From Lepturacanthus savala (taxonomy: Eukaryota; Chordata; Actinopteri; Scombriformes; Trichiuridae), in contig CM060474.1 in assembly GCA_030544235.1 (NCBI GenBank), forward strand, positions 5,198,398 through 5,262,397: a DNA stretch of 64,000 nt. The letters are read 5' to 3'. Below, piece after piece: positions 57,758 through 64,000 of the stretch. A program made the translations under genes and the position numbers. Below the pieces are notes generated by a model. It worked only from the letters and a program-made list of their open reading frames with translations. It did no database searches and was not told the DNA's origin. The first letter of the stretch is position 1; each line of letters begins with the position of its first letter.

Positions 57758-60129
57758 GGTTAACTTTACTGAAAATGTATGTGAAAATATTTGTGTTTCA
57801 ATACTTTTTTAAATGATTGTATGCTATATGAAGCAGAACTGATTACAAAGGATTGAGAGTAAAGTCTGAGAGACAATGGTTAGTTGAAGCCTGGACAAAC
57901 TAAAGTCGCTGACACACCGATTTATGCTCTTGTCTGAGAACAGGAAACAGGATTGGATAAGTGGGTATCGATCGGAGGGAATCATACAGAACTCTGTTCA
58001 TCTTCTCTGCAATTATGGAAGAAACAAATTGAGCGATTCCTCAAGTCCATTAAGGAACAAATAGAATATCTCACTTACATCAATACAGGACTTGTTAACA
58101 ACACAGCAAATGTCCTGGGAAGATTAATTGCCCTGCACTTTAAATGCCTTCCACCACACAGTTTATTCTTAGAGCGCTGCCAGCTGTTGAGAAGGAGCAG
58201 TGCTGACACTTTTCAATTAACTATATAACACGAAGCAGCTGGTTTTGGTGTGAACAAAACCGGTGGCTACACAGGAAGCATTGTAGAGTATCAGCAAAAG
58301 TGTTATGGTTTTCAGCGGGGGATTTAGATTTAAATAGTTTTCTGGATATAAAACATTCTGCGAAATGGAATGTGTTGGTCTTATCTAAAGTTAGATAAAA
58401 AGATAAATAATGGCAGATGCAGAGAAAAAATGTGAGAATTTAAAAGTTATATAAAAGTTTACACCACCTACTCAGCGAAAAAAGGTGAAAAATGTCCTTC
58501 AGCATCTCCAACCTTGTTGTAATTATATATTATTATATATTATGTGTTGTTACATGACCTGTATAGACATACACAAAGTTAAAGAGTTAAGTCATGCTCA
58601 TGTACTTGTATGCTAGCATGACTCTTACAAGTACAATGCTAACATGCTGATGTTTAGCTAGTTCAACAAGGCTGAGAGTGCCATTAAGAGATACTGACTA
58701 ATCATTTTTTTAAAGAATTTTTGCAATTTTTTTTTGTTCAAACTCAAGTTTGGCACAGGTCACAGTTGATACACGTCTTCAACTCAGATTTTATTACAGT
58801 TCATTGTGTCCGAAAATATCCGTATGTTGAACAATAGTAGAGCTGTTTAGTATGTTGCGTAGTATGTGATTTCAGATGTAATTAGTGTGTCAAAGCAGTG
58901 AAACTTATGGCAGAATAGGTGACAGTGACATAGACTCTTCCTCTGGTGTTTAATGTTAGCTTCAGCTAATTTATCTTCAGTGACTGGGAGGGAAGATCAA
59001 TGGGTGTTTTAATCCCAAAAGTCATCCTCCACATAGTCGTTACATGTGTATCCCCTGTTGTCTACTAGTAAATCTAACAAAACTAAAGTTTTGAGCTGGA
59101 GATGGCACCACATGAAAGTCAGAGGATTATCATGGTAATAAAAATGTATCCTCAGAGGAACATGAATGTCACATTTCTTGGAAAGCTACAAAAGTCAACC
59201 CCATGGTGGCACTAGAGGAAAAGTAATTCAAAGTCATTAGAACTCATTCTCCAGGCAGATTGTCTATTGTATGTCAATCCATAGAATAATTGTTAATAAT
59301 TATAATTGTTTCTCCACCTGATTCTCATTCAAAACGCCTCAGCTTCTCTCTAGAAATGCTAAGTCACTTTTTCAAAAGTTGGTCTGGTCTTTGAGATCAG
59401 GACATCTAATGAGTGTGCTGATGGTCATTATGGAAATTATTGCTCCGTTAATAAGATTTAAAGAGTTAGGGCATCGTTGATTGACAGCTTGACAGCTTGA
59501 TGAGTGCATGGGTGCATGCTCTGTGTTCCCAATGACATACACAGCAAAAAATTTAATTCTATTAGGGGGAAATATCTAATATTTAGTATAATTAATTAGT
59601 CCAATATTGAGTAGAATTATCTTGAATTGTATTATTCCATTGGCAGATTTAGATTATTTAAAATTATCTTGGTTTTGGTCAATTTAGTCTTATTTTCTTA
59701 AAATGCGAATAAATTGACCTTTTATTTTTTGAATGTTGTCCTCATGTTATGGTCTTTTTTTTTTCTCATAATTCTGACTTTTTATCATGAATTAATGAAA
59801 ATAAGATCATTTAAGATTCTTTTTTTTTTTTTGCAGTGTATAGGGTTTTCTTTTGTATACATCCTCATGCTAAGCTATGCTAACCATGTCCTGGCTCCAG
59901 CTAACACACATCGATCTTGTCATCTCACTCTTGGAAGAATGGTGAATTTCTCAAAATATGGAAAAGATGTCGAATATGAGCCAAAACACATCTGACGCTC
60001 ACTTCTCAGCAAACGTGTGCACTGTGAACATGTGTCACTCAGGCTGCTGCACCTGCTGACCTGGGCCATGTTAGCGCCTAGCGCTACGTATTGACCTTGA
60101 CGGGGTGAGGAACCATGAAACGTGACCGT

Positions 60130-60157
60130 ATGTGTGTGTGTGTGTGTGTGCGTGTGT
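60130..60157. repeat. (TG)n microsatellite
   Basis: TG dinucleotides with one CG interruption. Confidence 0.93.
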
Positions 60158-60322
60158 CTCGAAAATATGGAGAAGGCTGCAGAAGGCTGTGAAACAAAGA
60201 GCAGGGAGATTGATGATTGATTAGCTGTGGCTGTCTGGCTGACTGAGACTCATTGGCAGCCGCCACTTTGATGAATTACACCGCTGAGAAAAACACACTG
60301 CACTCTGATTACTGCCAGCAAG

Positions 60323-60342
60323 TTGTGTGTGTGTGTGTGTGT
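60323..60342. repeat. (GT)n microsatellite
   Basis: Ten GT dinucleotides. Confidence 0.93.
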
Positions 60343-62889
60343 TGGTGTGTATGCTGGGGTTAATAGCCTATATATAGCTTATATTAGACCATGTATGGGC
60401 AATGTGTGTGTATGTGTGTGCATGTTGCAGCATCCCTTTACGACTGAATTGCTCTGCAAGGATTGCCTTTAGTGGATGTTTCCAGTGCTGTTTACATGCT
60501 AATCCGCGGCCTGTGCGTCTGTGTTCACACCCAAAATCCTTGTTTAGTATTCCGCTGGAGGAAGCAGTACATCCCCACAAGTCTGGCCCAAGGTCCTACA
60601 CCAATCATAAACAGAGGCCGATTTGTTCATATTTAACAAGATGGATGACAGGTATGTTTCTGTTGTTCCCCCAGCTCCCCCCACTATGGGACACACTGAA
60701 TAATTTATGCTCATAAAAGGCCAAGACGTGCCTTTTGATGTGGCAAAGAGCGAGATTTGACATTAAAATTACGGGCAATTTATTTAATAAGACATTTGAG
60801 GGGCTGACACAGGGTTGGACCTACATCACCGTTGGAAGGCTGACACTAATACGAGTGGACGGTAGCTGCTGACAGCTGATGTTTTGCATGGATTGTGTAT
60901 TTAAATTTCCACGTCTCCGATGCTAAACTGCCATGCGGTATAAGAGGTAGGTTTGGAAGCTCATATTTCTGATTCATCTCAATTTAATCACTCAATTTAC
61001 CCGTTATCTCCTAATCTCAACCTATGCTTGCTTGTGATTATGATTCATAATTTGAATAATATGAGATGACATAAAACTAGTTTCTCTAACAGGGTGACTT
61101 CATTAGGTGATAAGGACACTTAAAAGTCAAACTCCCCATCAAGAGGGTGCTCTCCCAATTCAGAAGAACATTTTCATCATAAACTTTAAGTGTGGCTTCA
61201 GTTGATGAGGAATCTGAAATGATGGGAGGGGTCTGGCTGTAAGACCTCCACTGAGGAGCCAGCTCCACTGTCAGAACCATAGAAATGTATAGAATACTAG
61301 ATACAGGCCCAATGAAACTGTCAGTGCATTTACATGATGCTCAAGACAAGAAATGTATTGTGTTAATCTGACTATGGTTGGATTTTTAAAATTCATGTTC
61401 ATCTTATAGTTGTATTGAAATCAGAACGAGTTGGACTTTTCAGTCAAATTACCACACATTGATAATGTGTTTGGAATTAGCTTTTCCAAACTGAGACAAG
61501 GACAAACGATGCATGATCACATTCTCTACAATAGTAGAGACGGGACAAGGTAAAGCAAGGTAGGAAGCTGTCAGAAACATAAGTAAAGAGAAAAAAGAAA
61601 CTACATTTGTGCTGATTCAAAGTATTTTCACACAGCGACCAGCGAGTATGATTAATTAAAAAGAGAGAGAGAGACAAAAGGAAACCTGGATCCTATTCTC
61701 AGCTCAGACAGCACCAGCCCAGACAGTCTGGTTGGGAACTGTAGTCAATAATTTATGAAGCTTATTAAATTATTATATTCAGTTTTTTACAAAGTGACAG
61801 AAAAGTCAACATGCACATGTGTTTAGGTCAGTGACAAAACTATCATGCGGTATAACCCTAAAAACTTGGTACCAGATAGTTTAACTTTCTTTCAAAATTC
61901 AGATTTTAAAAAAATGATGTAAATGGACTTTTAAATAACAATAAACCAACATGAACACAAAATGTACATTTAGAGAGACCTGATAAATGCTTCTAACACT
62001 GTATTTTATTTATTTATTTATTTTACTTTATTTATATCATTTGTCACTGACCCATCTATCTCTGGTCCTATTAACCCGCTGAAATTACAGGTGATGCTGC
62101 TTGATGGCGTAAACCCAGTCAATGAGGTTTAGTTCAGACTGCAGCCTGAAGTGACCCAAATCTGATTTTCCCCCTTATACGACCTGTACTTGGGCAACAT
62201 GGATATGTGATGCTGCAACTGATACATATCTGATATTTTAACATAGGATTTCAGTCTAGCCAGGTTGTATTCATCCAACCTACACATCATCAACAAGAGA
62301 CAAACCTCACTATTCTGTGCTGAAGTAGGTGGAAGTGACAGGAAACCCACAACCATGGCTCTTTTTTTCCTTAAAACAAATGTTGTACATGTGCTGGCTC
62401 CGGTAGGACAGTATCTTTAAAATCCCCGGATACTTACCACTAGCATCCATGCTTATTTCTGCATGTGACATTGTTGTGTCCTCCAATGTCCAATGCAGGA
62501 CACATTTAAAGTGGTTAAAGTTCACGTTGGAAATCACATACAAGTCACATTTAAATGGAAATGTGAATGATTTCACAAAAATATCCAATTTTAGCCCTGC
62601 AGTCTACTTGTTTTTCTCAATAGCAGGTAACTATGAAAAGGACAGAAGTGGGTAAACTGATAAAATAACCATAACTTACTCAATTTTCAACTGATTTGAA
62701 ACAGCTTGGTTTGTTATAAACACTATGGATGTAGTTATGGCACTATAAAACCAATAAAATACAAGGTTCTTTAGTAGAGTTACAAGTAGAGTTACATTAT
62801 GGTATGCATACAGAACATTAATAATTTTAACAAAAGGCAACTTACCGCTCCAAAGTTTAACCATCCTTTAAAAAATCACCCAATTCTGT

Positions 62890-63563
62890 TTACCGTACGC
62901 ACCAGCCATAAAATGCATAATAAAGAAGGAAAAAACATATATAAGTCGCACTGGAGTATAAGTCACATTTTTGGGGGAAATTTATTTGATAAAAAAAGAA
63001 CAGACATGTCATTTAAAATTTAAATGATGTGCTGACGTTACATAACACAACTGAGAACGTGCCTGGTACTTTAACACAACATATTAAGAGTTATTCCAAT
63101 AACTATAGCATCAATAACATGCTAAGAAGTTTACCAAAACCATCCGTGTCACTCCAAATACTCGCTAACTAAAATCCAATGAAATCTTCATCCTCTGTGT
63201 CACTTTTCATCAACTCCTCTAACTCCGGAGGTAGAAGACACGGCGCTTCCTCTTCTACGTCGATGACATCAGACGTCATATTTTACTACTTGCAGCTTGT
63301 AATCTGCAGAATATGATTTTCTTTTCGGTGCCGTTTTTGTTCAGCTCTTCTCAGTTGTTGTTAAAATGTTACCGCTAACGTTGAAATTATCAACACAAGC
63401 CTAGAGCGCCCTCTTGCGGTTTAGTGTGAAAATAACATGTAAAATGATATACCAGTAATAATGTGTTAATAATTTCACACGTAAGTCGCTCCGGAGTATA
63501 AGACGCACCCCCGGCCAAACTATGAAAAAAAAAAAAAAGTGACTTATAGTCCAGAAAATACGG
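62890..63563. mobile_element. Non-autonomous DNA element with TACCGTATTTTC-type ends
   Basis: The right end, read inversely, is TTACCGTATTTTCTGGACTA followed by TAAGTCAC. The left side has TTTACCGTACGC and, further in, ATAAGTCGCACTGGAGTATA, which is echoed near the right end as AAGTCGCTCCGGAGTATAAG. This pattern belongs to a repeat common in fishes. The left end is eroded and no clear target duplication was seen. Confidence 0.6.
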
Positions 63564-64000
63564 TAATAATCCTCCTTCTCAGTTTCTTCCTCCTCTTTAT
63601 CTCTCCCTGTAATCTCCTCATCACTCTACAGCCTCTACAACAGCTGTCATGGTAAATAACGTTAGCTTAACATGTTTGCCCCTGTCAGCCTCCGTACATG
63701 TCACGGTGTAGGTTGATGTTTTAGTGGCTTTCTATTCAGCTAAACAGTCTCACATGTATATTTTTACATTCAATTAATTTTAAATTACCCACACCAACAG
63801 CGCTAATGGAATACCGGCCTATATTAGAGAATTTATGGTAATTATAACCATGGACTTTCATATTAAGGTAACAGATAGTTAATCTAATAGTCATTTACAC
63901 ACAATCATAATAAAAGAACCTTCACAATGAGAAGCTGCAATTTCAAAATGTCCAATCATCTTGTATCATAGCTACAATATTAACATTTATAACAAACCAA
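63564..64000. other. Intergenic, nothing recognised
   Basis: No coding signal or repeat was identified to the window edge. Confidence 0.5.

Larger units (their letters stand above)
57758..62889. other. Intergenic; possible conserved non-coding stretch
   Basis: Contains TG microsatellites (60130-60157, 60323-60342). The stretch 60425-60960 is repeat-free and more GC-balanced and might be conserved non-coding DNA; that is a guess. The frame at 57953-58228 has no motif I recognise. Confidence 0.4.

Noticed and set aside
57953..58228. 91-residue plus-strand frame as a gene
   Set aside because: No recognisable motif or splice or promoter context; length is compatible with chance in 64 kb.

Overview
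The window looks like a stretch of teleost fish nuclear genome. It is AT-rich and intron/intergenic in character. It holds microsatellites, hAT-type and TA-flanked non-autonomous DNA transposons, a tRNA-derived SINE, a 5'-truncated LINE fragment and several repeats typical of fish genomes. I find no convincing protein-coding gene. The open frames present are short and come from repeats, microsatellites or the tRNA array. There are no bacterial, phage or CRISPR features.

The dominant feature, about 31.2-47.9 kb, is a tandem array of intron-containing nuclear tRNA-Leu(CAA) genes, all on the minus strand. From 32896 to 47702 there are 53 units. Nearly all have the same 111-bp gene (38-nt 5' exon, 27-nt intron, 46-nt 3' exon) and recur about every 286 bp with spacers of about 175 bp. 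About 18 units carry the consensus exons and roughly seven more have one or two tolerable changes. The rest fall into recurring variant classes (B, C, D) that share lesions, or are individually damaged. Unit classes recur in blocks (offsets 3154, 4754 and 1144 bp), so the array grew by unequal exchange of multi-unit blocks. Three unit types have changed anticodons: CCA (36622), CAG (39491) and UAA (47021, and a plus-strand relative at 30241). Older diverged copies flank the array on both sides. Three outliers at 28.9-30.4 kb lie on the plus strand, and one of these neighbourhoods is interrupted by a LINE fragment with a 10-bp target duplication.

Left of the array (1-28 kb) there is a 23-bp minisatellite (5.67-6.35 kb), a perfect 23-bp hairpin (12.67-12.73 kb) and a large fold-back structure (13.7-15.0 kb). 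A family of about 0.88-kb TA-flanked elements is present in three near-full copies plus two fragments. A CpG-rich segment at 18.4-19.0 kb is followed on the minus strand by a good splice donor, and could be the promoter and non-coding first exon of a gene running leftward. A (TA)n cruciform lies at 27.2-27.4 kb.

Right of the array (48-64 kb) are CA/TA microsatellites and a 192-bp fold-back hAT MITE with 8-bp target duplications. A 729-bp hAT element contains a nested 360-bp tRNA-derived SINE, with both target duplications intact. There is also an inverted repeat pair about 2.2 kb apart and a repeat of the 'TACCGTATTTTC' type near the right edge. The remaining sequence is intergenic with no feature I can name. 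All readings come from visual inspection; no folding, database search or expression evidence was available.
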